A stretch of 64,000 nt of DNA from HGM04593 sp045644465 (GTDB lineage Bacteria; Bacteroidota; Bacteroidia; Bacteroidales; Bacteroidaceae), in the NCBI GenBank assembly GCA_045644465.1, contig JAZRGV010000062.1:27591-91590 (forward strand), in the 5' to 3' direction. The notes under the pieces were generated by a model that saw only the letters and a program-made list of their open reading frames with translations, was not told the DNA's origin and ran no database searches. Position numbers and translations under genes: made by a program. Position 1 is the stretch's first letter, and each line of letters opens with the position of its first letter. Positions 52,271 through 61,577 of the stretch are shown piece after piece.

Positions 52271-54574
52271 ATGCCAATAAGGAAACTGACATATATAATT
52301 TTGTGCGTCTTTATGATGTTCTCATGCTCGGTGAATAAGTTCATCCCCGAGGGTGAGTATCTTCTTAAAGATGTGAAGATTGTGTCCAATACTAATGCGG
52401 AAAATGTCAGCAAGGCTCGCGACTATGTGCGTCAGATGCCTAACTCCAAATGGTTTAGCCTTGTAAAAGTTCCTCTATACACTTATGCTCTCTCGGGGCC
52501 TGACACCACGGTGTGGATAAACAAGGTGCTTCAGCGTCTTGGCGAGGCACCCGTGATATACAGCGATGCTCTTGCCGACAGAAGTTGTAGAAATATAGAG
52601 CAGATGCTTGTCAACGAAGGTTATCTTCACGCTTCGGTGGATTATGAATGTGAAAAACGCGAAAAGAAGAAACGCGCTATTACAACATATTATCTGCATG
52701 AACGCGAACGATATTTTGTCTCTGACATTGCGTTGAATACAGCCGATAGTGCACTTTCTTCTTTAGTTGATTTGTCGTCTGCGGAGTCGTATCTGCGCCC
52801 TGGAATGCCTTTTAGTGTGGATGGAATGGAGCAGGAACGTAATAGGCTCACCAAAATATTCAAGGATAAGGGATATTATCGCTTTCAAAAAGATTATATA
52901 ACTTTTACGGCTGATACAACGCACCATTCGAATAAAGTGAAGCTGACAATGAATATAGCCATGACGCCTGCTTCGTCGGGTGATTCGCTTGTTGCTCATA
53001 AAGAATACAGAATAGGTGATGTTTATTACGTTACAGGTGCAGGAATGCGTTTCGACGAGACTGCGTTGTCCATGTGCGACACTTTGAATTATCATGGTTA
53101 CAACATACTCTACAAGGAGAATACTATTGTGCGCCCGGGAGTATTGGTTGAGAATACATTCTTTCAACCAGGCGATATCTATTCACAGAGCAATGTCGAT
53201 CGTACATATAACTCATTTGCACAGCTTACGGCGTTGAAGTACACTTCTATACGTATGGTGGAACGCCCCGACACGGCTTTGCTCGACTGTTACATTATGT
53301 TTGAGCGTAATAAACGCCGTTCAATTGGCTTTGAGGTCGAGGGAACCAATACGGCTGGCGACCTGGGTGCTGCTGCCTCTATCACATTCTCTGACAAAAA
53401 TCTTTTCAAAGGCTCCGAGTTGCTGTCGCTGCGCGTATTCGGTGCATATGAGGCTGTCTCCAACCTTAGCGGTTATACCGGCGACTCGTACCTTGAATAT
53501 GGTGCCGAGGTGAGCTTGCGTCTGGTGGGTGGAATTCCACAGGCTTTTGTGCCGGCCGAAAAGAGAATGTTGCTCTCTTCAACAATATTCTCTTTGAAAC
53601 TAAATTCGCAGGAGCGCCCCGAATTTGAACGACGCATTCTTTCGGGTTCGTGGAGCTATATGTGGAGCAAGCGCAAGGAGGGACAGCACAAGATTGACCT
53701 GCTCGACCTTAACTACATCTATGTGCCTTGGATTTCCGAGACATTCAAAAAGGAGTATCTCGACAGCGTGTCGAACAGAAACTCTATTCTAAAGTATAAC
53801 TATGAGAACCTGCTTATTACCAAGCTTGGTTATACATACTCATACAACTCGTCACACAACAACAAAAATCGTTTTGAACGGGTTGTATATTCAGTGCGTA
53901 CAAATGCTGAGTGTTCGGGTAACCTTCTCTATGGTATAAACAAGGCTTTTGGCGGGGCTATGAATGATGATGGTCAATATACACTCTTGAATATTGCTTA
54001 TGCACAATATGTAAAGGGTGACTTCGACTTTGCAGCGCGCATCAACATAGATAACCGTAACTCTATAGTGTGGCACTTGGGCCTTGGCATTGCCTATCCA
54101 TACGGAAACTCGCGTATTCTGCCGTTTGAGAAACGTTATTTTGCCGGTGGTGCCAATGGTATGCGTGGATGGACTGTGCGTACCCTTGGTCCTGGACGAT
54201 ACCGCAACGAAGGAAAAAGTATTGACTTTATCAATCAATCGGGTGATATTAAACTCGATTTGAATTTGGAATACCGTACGTTCCTGTTCTGGAAAATACA
54301 TTCGGCAGTGTTTGTCGATGCCGGTAATATCTGGACCATACGTGAATATAAGGAACAACCTGGTGGACAGTTTAAGTTTACGACTTTCTATCAGGATTTG
54401 GCGATGTCATACGGTATTGGCTTCAGGTTCGATTTCGGCCTGTTCGTCTTCCGTCTCGATGGTGCGATGAAGGCGATAAACCCTGCCTATGACGGTAGGG
54501 AGAGATTCCCCATCATATGTCCAAGGTTCAGCCGCGACTTTGCTTTGCATTTCGCTATAGGTTATCCTTTCTGA
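52271..54574 (+). CDS. Omp85-family outer-membrane lipoprotein, TamL type
   Basis: 767 residues. Lipoprotein signal (CVFMMFSCSVNKFIPEGEYL), POTRA-like repeats over about 25-340 (for example GYLHASVDYECEKREKKKRA and IFKDKGYYRFQKDYITF), then a barrel ending HFAIGYPF. The Omp85 hallmark on loop 6 is present as GGANGMRGWTVRTLGPG. TamA/BamA relatives insert or assemble outer-membrane proteins; in Bacteroidota the lipidated form TamL works with TamB. No tamB is in the window. It is placed divergently from the TrmH-type gene. Confidence 0.88.
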   Translation: MPIRKLTYIILCVFMMFSCSVNKFIPEGEYLLKDVKIVSNTNAENVSKARDYVRQMPNSKWFSLVKVPLYTYALSGPDTTVWINKVLQRLGEAPVIYSDALADRSCRNIEQMLVNEGYLHASVDYECEKREKKKRAITTYYLHERERYFVSDIALNTADSALSSLVDLSSAESYLRPGMPFSVDGMEQERNRLTKIFKDKGYYRFQKDYITFTADTTHHSNKVKLTMNIAMTPASSGDSLVAHKEYRIGDVYYVTGAGMRFDETALSMCDTLNYHGYNILYKENTIVRPGVLVENTFFQPGDIYSQSNVDRTYNSFAQLTALKYTSIRMVERPDTALLDCYIMFERNKRRSIGFEVEGTNTAGDLGAAASITFSDKNLFKGSELLSLRVFGAYEAVSNLSGYTGDSYLEYGAEVSLRLVGGIPQAFVPAEKRMLLSSTIFSLKLNSQERPEFERRILSGSWSYMWSKRKEGQHKIDLLDLNYIYVPWISETFKKEYLDSVSNRNSILKYNYENLLITKLGYTYSYNSSHNNKNRFERVVYSVRTNAECSGNLLYGINKAFGGAMNDDGQYTLLNIAYAQYVKGDFDFAARINIDNRNSIVWHLGLGIAYPYGNSRILPFEKRYFAGGANGMRGWTVRTLGPGRYRNEGKSIDFINQSGDIKLDLNLEYRTFLFWKIHSAVFVDAGNIWTIREYKEQPGGQFKFTTFYQDLAMSYGIGFRFDFGLFVFRLDGAMKAINPAYDGRERFPIICPRFSRDFALHFAIGYPF

Positions 54575-54614
54575 TGTGTGATGCTTTTGTTTTTGAAGAA
54601 GAAAAAATTATATA

Positions 54615-55418
54615 ATGGAGATTAGATTTATGAGTATTGGCAGCGGAAGCTGCGGAAATTGTTATTACCTGGGAGTGGGGGACTATGGTATCCTTATCGA
54701 TGCCGGGATACCATCCAAAACTATCAGGGCTGCTCTTAAGAAGGAAGGAATAGCTTTTGAGAGTATTTGTGCTATGTTTGTTACACACGACCATGCCGAT
54801 CACATAAAGTCTTTGGGCGTGATATCTTCGAAGGCAAACATACCGGTGTATGCTACACGTGAGGTGCACGAAGGAATTACAAAGAACTATTGTGTGTCGA
54901 AACCCATAGAACCGGCATATGTGAGATATATTACAAAAGAGGAGAGTATTACTCTGCGCGATATAGTGATTACTCCCTTTGAGGTTCCGCACGACGGTAG
55001 CGACAATGTGGGATATTTTATCGAGGTGGGTGACAAGAAGTTCTGTATTGCAACCGATTTGGGCGAGATAACACCTGTTGTGTCATACTATGTCGATCAG
55101 GCTAACTATCTTGTTATAGAATCGAACTACGAGGAGCAGATGCTTGCCATGGGACGTTATCCTGAGTTCCTGAAGATGCGTGTGTCGAGTGCGCGTGGCC
55201 ATCTTAGCAACCAGGCAACGGCAAAGTATCTTGCATCGCATTTTAATGAGCATCTGAAATATATATGGCTTTGCCATTTGAGCGAAGAGAATAATCATCC
55301 CGAATTGGCTTACAAGGCTGTGGCAATGGAGTTTGGTGACTATGGCATCATACCCGGAAAGGATGTGCAGCTGATAGTGCTGAAACGCACTGTTCCCTCG
55401 CAGATGTATCGTCTGTAA
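54615..55418 (+). CDS. MBL-fold metallo-hydrolase, YycJ/WalJ-like
   Basis: 267 residues beginning MEIRFMSIGSGSCGNCYYLG. Zinc-binding motif THDHADHIKSLG, later FEVPHDGSDNVGYFIE, CIATDLGEI, SARGHLSN and LCHLSEENNHPELA give the full ligand set of the beta-lactamase fold. Relatives are proposed exonucleases or cell-wall-stress associated hydrolases; the substrate here is unknown. It follows tamL by 40 bp and precedes tyrS by 37 bp. Confidence 0.88.
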   Translation: MEIRFMSIGSGSCGNCYYLGVGDYGILIDAGIPSKTIRAALKKEGIAFESICAMFVTHDHADHIKSLGVISSKANIPVYATREVHEGITKNYCVSKPIEPAYVRYITKEESITLRDIVITPFEVPHDGSDNVGYFIEVGDKKFCIATDLGEITPVVSYYVDQANYLVIESNYEEQMLAMGRYPEFLKMRVSSARGHLSNQATAKYLASHFNEHLKYIWLCHLSEENNHPELAYKAVAMEFGDYGIIPGKDVQLIVLKRTVPSQMYRL

Positions 55419-55455
55419 TGAATGAAATGTAAACGTTAATAATAAAATATATACT

Positions 55456-56751
55456 ATGAATTTTGTACAAGAACTTAAATGGAGAGGCATGATTCAGGAC
55501 ATGACTCCCGGAACAGAAGAGCAGTTGCAGAAAGAGATGACAAGTGCATATCTTGGTATTGACCCAACTGCCGATTCTTTGCATATCGGTCACCTTGTAG
55601 GTGTTATGATGTTGCGTCACTTCCAGCTTTGCGGCCACAAGCCCATCGCTCTTATAGGTGGTGCTACAGGTATGATTGGCGACCCCTCGGGCAAGTCAAA
55701 AGAGCGTGTGCTTATTGACGAGGAGAAATTGCGTCACAATCAGGAGGCATTGAAGAAACAGCTTGCGCGTTTTCTCGATTTCGACAGCGATGCACCAAAT
55801 GCTGCTGTGCTTGTGAATAACTATGACTGGATGAAGAACTTTACATTCCTCGACTTTATACGTAACATAGGTAAGATGATTACAGTAAACTACATGATGT
55901 CCAAGGACTCTGTAAAGCGTCGTCTTTCGGGTGAGGCAGGTACAGACGGTATGTCGTTCACCGAGTTTACCTATCAGCTGTTGCAGGGATATGACTATGT
56001 TCATTTGAACGAGACACACGGATGTAAATTGCAACTTGGTGGTGCCGATCAGTGGGGTAACATCACAACCGGTACCGAGATGATACGCAAGATGTCGGGC
56101 AACGAGGTTTTTGCTCTCACATGTCCTCTTATTACTAAGGCCGACGGCAAGAAATTCGGTAAAACCGAGCAGGGTAACATTTGGCTCGACAAGCGTTATA
56201 CATCGCCTTACCGCTTCTATCAGTTCTGGTTGAACGTGAGCGATGAGGATGCCGACAAGTATATCAAGATATTTACATCAATCTGCCGCGAGGAGATAGA
56301 GGCTCTTGCTGCAGAGCACGCTCAGGCACCACACATGCGCTTATTGCAGAAGCGTCTTGCAAAAGAGGTTACAGTGCTTGTTCATGGCGAGGAAGAGTAC
56401 AATAAGGCTGTAGAGGCTTCTAATATATTGTTCGGAAATGCTTCGACCGATGCTTTGCGTTCACTCGATGAAGACACTTTGCTTGCCGTGTTCGACGGAG
56501 TTCCACAGTTTGAGGTGGCTCGTGAGGTTATCGAAGCTGGTGTAAAGGCTGTTGACCTTACAACAGACAGTGCTGCAATTTTCGCTTCAAAGGGCGAGAT
56601 GCGTAAACTTGTGCAGGGTGGTGGTGTATCTGTAAACAAAGAGAAACTTGCTGCTTTCGACCAGGTTATAACAGCTGAGAACCTGCTTAACGACAAGTAT
56701 ATCCTTGTTCAGAAAGGAAAGAAGAACTATTACTTGATTATTGTAAAGTAA
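55456..56751 (+). CDS. tyrS: Tyrosyl-tRNA synthetase
   Basis: 431 residues. The class I signature HIGHLVGVMM is intact (in contrast to ileS), FGKTEQGN is the KMSKS equivalent, and GGADQWGNITTG binds tyrosine. A C-terminal S4 domain (VQGGGVSVNKEKLAAFDQVI) contacts tRNA. Ends at a terminator. Confidence 0.96.
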   Translation: MNFVQELKWRGMIQDMTPGTEEQLQKEMTSAYLGIDPTADSLHIGHLVGVMMLRHFQLCGHKPIALIGGATGMIGDPSGKSKERVLIDEEKLRHNQEALKKQLARFLDFDSDAPNAAVLVNNYDWMKNFTFLDFIRNIGKMITVNYMMSKDSVKRRLSGEAGTDGMSFTEFTYQLLQGYDYVHLNETHGCKLQLGGADQWGNITTGTEMIRKMSGNEVFALTCPLITKADGKKFGKTEQGNIWLDKRYTSPYRFYQFWLNVSDEDADKYIKIFTSICREEIEALAAEHAQAPHMRLLQKRLAKEVTVLVHGEEEYNKAVEASNILFGNASTDALRSLDEDTLLAVFDGVPQFEVAREVIEAGVKAVDLTTDSAAIFASKGEMRKLVQGGGVSVNKEKLAAFDQVITAENLLNDKYILVQKGKKNYYLIIVK

Positions 56752-56771
56752 GCATATAAATTTTTTATGCA

Positions 56772-56806
56772 GGGTGGCAGTACAGATTGTATTGCCACTC
56801 TTTTTG
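56772..56806 (+). terminator. Terminator of tyrS
   Basis: Arms GGGTGGCAGTACA / TGTATTGCCACTC (G-U tolerant), 3-4 nt loop, then TTTTTG. The stretch 56807-56996 holds no gene I can support. Confidence 0.8.
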
Positions 56807-56996
56807 TATAGGCAATAATATGGCAGTTGACCCAACGTTTAAATGTAATGCTGAACGAAGTCGGCAGGGTGGACAAAAAGTAGGATAAAGCCTTTATAAT
56901 AATTTGATATACATGTCTTTGCAAAGATTATCATTGATGTGCTAAAAAAAATGCAGTAGCTCTTGCTCGCGGTCTGAAGAGGGTCTTGTTTACAAC

Positions 56997-57029
56997 AAAA
57001 AAAGACAGCTACCGAAGTAACTGTCTTTT
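56997..57029 (-). terminator. Terminator after tRNA-Lys
   Basis: On the minus strand AAAAGACAG pairs with CTGTCTTTT across a 12-nt loop, with trailing Ts, directly beyond the tRNA 3' end. Confidence 0.8.
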
Positions 57030-57030
57030 G

Positions 57031-57103
57031 TACGCCGTCAGGGACTCGAACCCTGGACCCATTGATTAAGAGTCAATTGCTCTACCAACTGAGCTAACAG
57101 CGC
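57031..57103 (-). tRNA. tRNA-Lys (anticodon CTT)
   Basis: 73-nt cloverleaf on the minus strand: acceptor GCGCTGT/ACGGCGT, D arm GCTCAGTTGGTAGAGC, anticodon stem ATTGA/TCAAT around loop CTCTTAA, and T arm with GGTTCGAGTCC. The loop gives anticodon CTT, decoding AAG. CCA is not encoded. Confidence 0.93.
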
Positions 57104-57125
57104 AACTCTCTTTCTTTAAGCGATG

Positions 57126-57156
57126 CAAAGGTACGGATATTTTTTGAATCCGCAAA
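57126..57156 (-). promoter_or_regulatory. Promoter of tRNA-Lys
   Basis: On the minus strand TTTG (57153-57156), 19 bp, TACCTTTG (57126-57133); 22 bp before the mature 5' end. Confidence 0.8.
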
Positions 57157-57259
57157 CCTTTTCGCAACTTTTTTTATGCTTTTTTTTATGCTTGTTAATA
57201 ACCGATTGATTATTAATGCAAAAAATATTTGTTATGTTTTGCGGTTTTTAGATAACTTT

Positions 57260-57664
57260 TTACCAAAGCCATCTTTTTTTCTTTTTAGGCATCCGCTCTT
57301 CTGTTTCGGAGTATATGTCCTCCCAAGTTTTGTTCTCTTTTATCATTCTGTATATGTTACCCCAGTCGGGTAGTCCGCCCAAGTTGCGGTCGTCGATGAA
57401 CAGGTCGGCATTAACCTTTGCATAGGAACTGTCAGCCTTCTCTTCGGGATAACTCTTGTTTACGGCGTAGAACTCTATTCCACGCTCCTTGCACCAATCG
57501 ACAGCGTCCTGCAATAGCTTGCCGCGGCGCACGCTCCATAGTATGATCTGGTGCTGTTCTTCTATCAGCTTACGTATTGTTGCTGTTGCAAATGGTATCT
57601 CGCTGCCTATTTCAGGGTATTTGTGCTGAACGATTGTACCGTCGAAGTCTATCGCTATAATCAT
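57260..57664 (-). CDS. Small HAD-like hydrolase
   Basis: 134 residues with motif I at the very start (IIAIDFDGTIV, aspartates 6 and 8), a motif II candidate (IILWSVRRG) and a late LFIDDRNLGG supplying acidic metal ligands. No cap domain, so a compact C0-type phosphatase. It ends in a basic MPKKKKRWLW. The substrate is unknown; similar small proteins occur in Bacteroides. Confidence 0.8.
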   Translation of the reverse strand: MIIAIDFDGTIVQHKYPEIGSEIPFATATIRKLIEEQHQIILWSVRRGKLLQDAVDWCKERGIEFYAVNKSYPEEKADSSYAKVNADLFIDDRNLGGLPDWGNIYRMIKENKTWEDIYSETEERMPKKKKRWLW

Positions 57665-57711
57665 GGCTCTTTCTCTTTTATGATGCTAAGATAACAGTTT
57701 TTGACATATTC

Positions 57712-58404
57712 TTATATAAGTCCTTCAAAAATAATTGCTGCGCCTACCGTCATGCATCCTGCAACGGCGACGGAGAGGCTGCTCATAGCTCCCTCAATCT
57801 CGCCAATCTCCATGGCTTTGGCTGTGCCCATGACGTGCGATGCCGTGCCTATGGCTATGCCTGTGGCAACGGGGTGCTTGATGCCAAAGAGTCTGCATAT
57901 GGCGGCACCTGCTATGTTACCGAAAAGGCCGGTGATCATAATGGCCGAGACAGTGATGGCTACATATCCGTTAAGCTCCTGAGATAATCCTATGCCAATG
58001 GCGGTTGTTATCGACTTGGGGAGCAGTGTTACATATTCGGTGTGTCCAAGGCGGAACAGCAGCGCCATAGCAAATATTGAAATGAAACTTGTGAGCACTC
58101 CCGATGCTATGCCTATGAGTATGGCTGTTAGGTTGCTTTTAAGCAATTTTACCTGTTCGTACAATGGTATTGCCAAAGCCACAGTTGCCGGGGTGAGCAG
58201 GTAGCTCAAGTATTTTGCTCCGTTGTTGTAGTCCTGGTATTCTATACCTGTAATCAATAGTGTTGCTATGGTTATTGTTATTGCTATTAATAACGGATTA
58301 AAAAGGAAAAAGTTGCACCTTCTTTTTATATATGTGCCCAACAGATATGCGCCTACGCTTATGCCCACTCCAAAGAACAGTGAATTTTGTAGTATCTCTT
58401 TCAT
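57712..58404 (-). CDS. lrgB: LrgB/CidB-family membrane protein
   Basis: 230 residues, about six to seven hydrophobic segments, with family landmarks YLLTPATVALAIPLYEQ, LLPKSITTAIGIGLSQELNG and GTASHVMGTAKAMEIGEIEG. Works with LrgA-type proteins in export or cell-death-related control of murein hydrolases, and in some plants and bacteria of glycolate or pyruvate flux. Its start overlaps the lrgA stop as ATGA. Confidence 0.9.
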   Translation of the reverse strand: MKEILQNSLFFGVGISVGAYLLGTYIKRRCNFFLFNPLLIAITITIATLLITGIEYQDYNNGAKYLSYLLTPATVALAIPLYEQVKLLKSNLTAILIGIASGVLTSFISIFAMALLFRLGHTEYVTLLPKSITTAIGIGLSQELNGYVAITVSAIMITGLFGNIAGAAICRLFGIKHPVATGIAIGTASHVMGTAKAMEIGEIEGAMSSLSVAVAGCMTVGAAIIFEGLI

Positions 58405-58763
58405 TGCTTGCCCTCCTTGTTCTTATGTTTGATGATGAATTGGGTAATGTGTCCTGTAAACACCATTACAAGCACTGTCGATACAAGCGAGATAACAATT
58501 ATTGCTGTAAGGAACTCTTGCATCACACTCCACGACTCCAGCAGTCCCACTGTTGCCGGTATGAACATCATTGGCATTATATATATAAGGAACTTGCCGG
58601 TCTCTTTTACTGCCGACAATTTTATAGCTCCTGTGCATAGTGCTGTAAAGAGTATCACCATGCCGTATATGCTTGCCGGGATGGGCAAAGGGATAATGCG
58701 GTTCAACAGCTCGCCAACGAGCGATATTGCTATAATTATTTCAAATTGAAGAATGTATTTCAT
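58401..58763 (-). CDS. lrgA: LrgA/CidA-family holin-like protein
   Basis: 120 residues with four hydrophobic segments; ISLVGELLNRIIPLPIPASI and GMVILFTAL are typical of LrgA/CidA. Translationally coupled to lrgB. No LytS/LytR-type regulator is adjacent. Confidence 0.9.
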   Translation of the reverse strand: MKYILQFEIIIAISLVGELLNRIIPLPIPASIYGMVILFTALCTGAIKLSAVKETGKFLIYIMPMMFIPATVGLLESWSVMQEFLTAIIVISLVSTVLVMVFTGHITQFIIKHKNKEGKQ

Positions 58764-58820
58764 ATGATTGTGGAATCGTTTTGCAAAATTACGATTTTTA
58801 ATTCATCTTTTACCAAAAGA

Positions 58821-58842
58821 GGCTGCTAAAAAGATAGCAGCC
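58821..58842 (-). terminator. Hairpin, probable terminator
   Basis: Perfect 8-bp arms GGCTGCTA / TAGCAGCC around AAAAGA; on the minus strand a T-rich CTCTTTTGG follows. Would end the transcript from 58998-59474. The stretch 58843-58997 contains no ORF I can support. Confidence 0.5.
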
Positions 58843-58997
58843 CCATTTAGTAGAAGATGAATAAAAAGATGTAGTTCAAGGCTTGCGTAGCCTGAAAAAC
58901 CGGAGTTTACTAAGCGTAAATGAGGATTTTGAAGGCAAGCGTAACGAAGAAATACACTTTTTAGTCTTCTTTCCGGTGGATAATGTATTCTTTGTTT

Positions 58998-59474
58998 TTA
59001 CTTTTTAATTACTATGTATTCTGTTACGGCTTCGTATGTATAAGGTATAAAACGATATACTCTGCATAGTGCTATGCTGTAACTGCCTGTTGTGAGCATC
59101 TTTACTTTTACCGGGAGATTGTCGGAACTTTTTGCCTTTGCTTCCAATGTGGCAATTTCTCCCTTGGCTATGATGTTCATAACCTTGTCGAGCTCGTTCT
59201 GCTCAAAGAACAGCTCGCGTTCTTGCAATTGCTCTCCGGTAAGGGTGTATATCATAATCTTGTTGCCTATAAAGAGTTTTATAATGCCAATTACAAGTAA
59301 AATAAAGGCTATAAGCAACATTGGCATCTTTGCTCCGTTTTCGTTATTCATGCTCAGTGCTATGGCAAATGAAACTATTGAAGCGACGAATAGCAACAAT
59401 GCTATAATAGGTTTTCTTCTTTTTGATATTATATTGTTGTTTTCGAGAATATTCTTCTCTATTTCTGTATTCAT
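58998..59474 (-). CDS. Two-span membrane protein, unknown function
   Basis: 158 residues. Short cytoplasmic N-terminus rich in Asn, Glu and Lys, two hydrophobic segments (PIIALLLFVASIVSFAIAL and MPMLLIAFILLVIGIIKLF), then a soluble part of about 80 residues (YTLTGEQLQERELFFEQNEL onward) ending in YIVIKK. I do not recognise a family. No operon partner: the next gene upstream begins 88 bp away. Confidence 0.6.
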   Translation of the reverse strand: MNTEIEKNILENNNIISKRRKPIIALLLFVASIVSFAIALSMNNENGAKMPMLLIAFILLVIGIIKLFIGNKIMIYTLTGEQLQERELFFEQNELDKVMNIIAKGEIATLEAKAKSSDNLPVKVKMLTTGSYSIALCRVYRFIPYTYEAVTEYIVIKK

Positions 59475-59562
59475 GGTTTTTATTATTTAGTGGTTATACA
59501 ATAAGTACATAGGTTACCTTTTGTCAAGGCAACCAAATTGATTGTAATATGTTGTATAACTG

Positions 59563-59949
59563 CTAAATAATGATATGCCGTAGGGCATATATGTAGTAAC
59601 CCCGTGAATGGTGGGCTGTTGCTACTGCCTTGTGGCATGAAACCGATAGATGGTCTTGATTTTTGTGGTTTTGCGATGAATTGTGCAATATACCGGGCTT
59701 GCTACCCGATATGCGCTTGTTTGTCTGTTGCTTGTTGTTTCGCTTTATAGCGTTGTGCTCCGTCGATTGTGTTTGTACAGAACGATACTTTCTTAACTCG
59801 TCGGCAAATTCCGATATCTCATTTTCTAAATCATATTCACTGATGGTGTATTCCCGTTGCTTCGTGTCGTTGCATGGGGAAGCCATACTACTGCTTGGAA
59901 ATGCAAGCAGCATCACTGATAGCAGGAATATGACTTTAGAATACTTCAT
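59563..59949 (-). CDS. Small exported protein, unknown function
   Basis: 128 residues with a clear signal peptide (VIFLLSVMLLAFPSSSMASP) and a hydrophilic remainder rich in Asn, Gln, Ser and His, including ISEYDLENEISEFADELRKY. The C-terminal half (HHSRGYYIYALRHIII) reads less like a folded protein and could reflect a frameshifted end. Function is unknown; possibly an accessory of the downstream membrane protein. Confidence 0.45.
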   Translation of the reverse strand: MKYSKVIFLLSVMLLAFPSSSMASPCNDTKQREYTISEYDLENEISEFADELRKYRSVQTQSTEHNAIKRNNKQQTNKRISGSKPGILHNSSQNHKNQDHLSVSCHKAVATAHHSRGYYIYALRHIII

Positions 59950-59993
59950 GGGGGTAATCTCTTTTCTTTACGACTTTTCTTTGATTCTTTTTA

Positions 59994-60683
59994 TTATTTT
60001 TCGCCTACTCCAAGGTCGGTGTTGTCGATGAGAATTTCTATTCTATCGTCATCCTTTATTTGTGGATACACCTCTTTTACAAACCATTTTACCAACTCTT
60101 CGTCGCGTTTCACAGGTGTGCTGTTGTTGCAGAAGAGGTTTACACTGAAATATTCAAAATGCTGTTTGGCGGTATCAATGTCGTTCAAAATCCTCTCCTT
60201 GCTGTCGCCTTGGGTGCAACAGAGCAAGCATACTCCCTTGAAATGTTCCGCAACGTCGGTGGCAGTTACGCTGTCGGGCACGCCTTTGTTCCAACTTTTG
60301 CGTAGCTGTGCATCGAAACTCTCTATGCCGCAACGGAATTTTACCGCAGCGGGGGCGAATTGCTTGGCAAATGCGTTGAGCTTGTTGCGGTACATATAAT
60401 GCGCCTCGAACCATAGCTCCTCAATCCCTTTTTCAGTAACAATCTTTTTGATATAATTGATTGTATCTTTATCAAGTTCCATCGCCGAGCCTGAATTGAT
60501 GATGTCGAGCCTCTTGTATTTGCCGGTAACACGGTCGAGAACGGCTTTGTTTGTGGCAAATGGGGTGGGGCTTGCATCGCTGTGGTAGTCGCAGAAGGTA
60601 CACTTGCCCCAACGGCAACCTTGTCCCTGCAACAGCAGGAACTCACGTGGCATTTTGGTATCTATAAGTGAATAACGGTCCAT
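59994..60683 (-). CDS. Radical SAM-like protein, CX4CX2C type
   Basis: 229 residues. N-terminal cluster motif GCRWGKCTFCDYH with cysteines 23, 28 and 31, i.e. CX4CX2C rather than the standard CX3CX2C. It is followed by beta-alpha units (LDIINSGSAMELDKDTINYI, VKFRCGIESFDAQLRKSWNK, GVCLLCCTQGD). Such WGxCTFC motifs occur in uncharacterised radical SAM and B12-linked radical SAM families. At 229 residues it is short, lacking extra C-terminal domains. No partner enzyme or precursor peptide is obvious. Confidence 0.75.
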   Translation of the reverse strand: MDRYSLIDTKMPREFLLLQGQGCRWGKCTFCDYHSDASPTPFATNKAVLDRVTGKYKRLDIINSGSAMELDKDTINYIKKIVTEKGIEELWFEAHYMYRNKLNAFAKQFAPAAVKFRCGIESFDAQLRKSWNKGVPDSVTATDVAEHFKGVCLLCCTQGDSKERILNDIDTAKQHFEYFSVNLFCNNSTPVKRDEELVKWFVKEVYPQIKDDDRIEILIDNTDLGVGEK

Positions 60684-60761
60684 TGGTTTTTAAAAGCACG
60701 GTAAAGGTAATACTTTTTTAGGAGAGTTATGCGTATGTTGGAGAAAAGAGTTTGAGAGTAA

Positions 60762-60813
60762 TAAATCGAGTGGGATTAAAACTTGCATGCAAGTTTTAAT
60801 CCCACTCGATTTA
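60762..60813. terminator. 52-bp perfect palindrome, likely terminator
   Basis: Two 26-bp arms meeting at GCATGC with no spacer; outer part AATCGAGTGGGATT and complement. Located 31 bp beyond the stop of the lipoprotein gene at 60844 on the minus strand. Functions as a terminator most likely. Confidence 0.65.
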
Positions 60814-60843
60814 ATTTGTTGAATATTTTCCTTTATGTCAATT

Positions 60844-61443
60844 CTATAAGAAATTAAAGATATAACGTATGTCTTGCAAATAATTCAAGAAAACATTGTC
60901 CGTTTCAGATTCATCAACACATTCTATAATCTTAAAAAATGATTCTATTTGTTTTGCAGTCCAACCTTGACATCTTTCAAAATTTAAATCGCAGAAGAAT
61001 ACCATTTCTTGAGGTGGCATTTGTGCTCCATAGTCATTTTGGCAACGGAAACGATGGGTAACTGCCCAACCGTTGATTTCTTTGTCATATAAGTTATCTA
61101 CAGAACTTCTTAAATTAGATATATTTTCATTTAATTTTTGTTTAAGATTTAATTTTAATTCTTCTTTTTCTGCTTTAGTGAGATCGTATTTGAAGTTCAG
61201 AGAATTGATTTTATCATTTAATTTTGCGCATTCTTTTGAAAGTTCTATGATTTCTTCCATTTTTGATACATTGATGCGACTGCTATCAATACGGGTGGAG
61301 ATTGTTTCATAACTTTCGGGATAAGTTAGACAATCTTTAATGCAAGCAGAAATCAAATCCTCTGCTCGTTCTTTGTTAGTTTGAATATTGCACGAAACAA
61401 GCATAAAAACAATAGCGATGAATAATAAATGCTTCTTTTTCAT
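60844..61443 (-). CDS. Lipoprotein with coiled-coil, unknown function
   Basis: 199 residues. Lipoprotein signal (LLFIAIVFMLVSCNIQ, cysteine near 18). A Lys/Glu/Leu-rich central helix (about 60-120; KMEEIIELSKECAKLNDKIN, LKLNLKQKLNENI) is probably coiled coil. The C-terminal part has several cysteines and FERCQGWTAKQIESFFKIIE. AT-rich, like the next gene upstream. No family recognised. Confidence 0.65.
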   Translation of the reverse strand: MKKKHLLFIAIVFMLVSCNIQTNKERAEDLISACIKDCLTYPESYETISTRIDSSRINVSKMEEIIELSKECAKLNDKINSLNFKYDLTKAEKEELKLNLKQKLNENISNLRSSVDNLYDKEINGWAVTHRFRCQNDYGAQMPPQEMVFFCDLNFERCQGWTAKQIESFFKIIECVDESETDNVFLNYLQDIRYIFNFL

Positions 61444-61577
61444 AAGGACATAGTTTGTATTTGTGTCAACATAACATATTACAAAAATAGCTAAAGTGAA
61501 TGTAATAATGCAAATTCGTTAGTGAATATTTTACTATGAGTGTCGCTCATATTTAATATAGTTGGTGTATTATAGTT

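Noticed and set aside
58843..58997. Possible structured RNA in the spacer after the hairpin
   Set aside because: Some small inverted repeats are visible, but I could not fold a convincing structure or recognise a known family.
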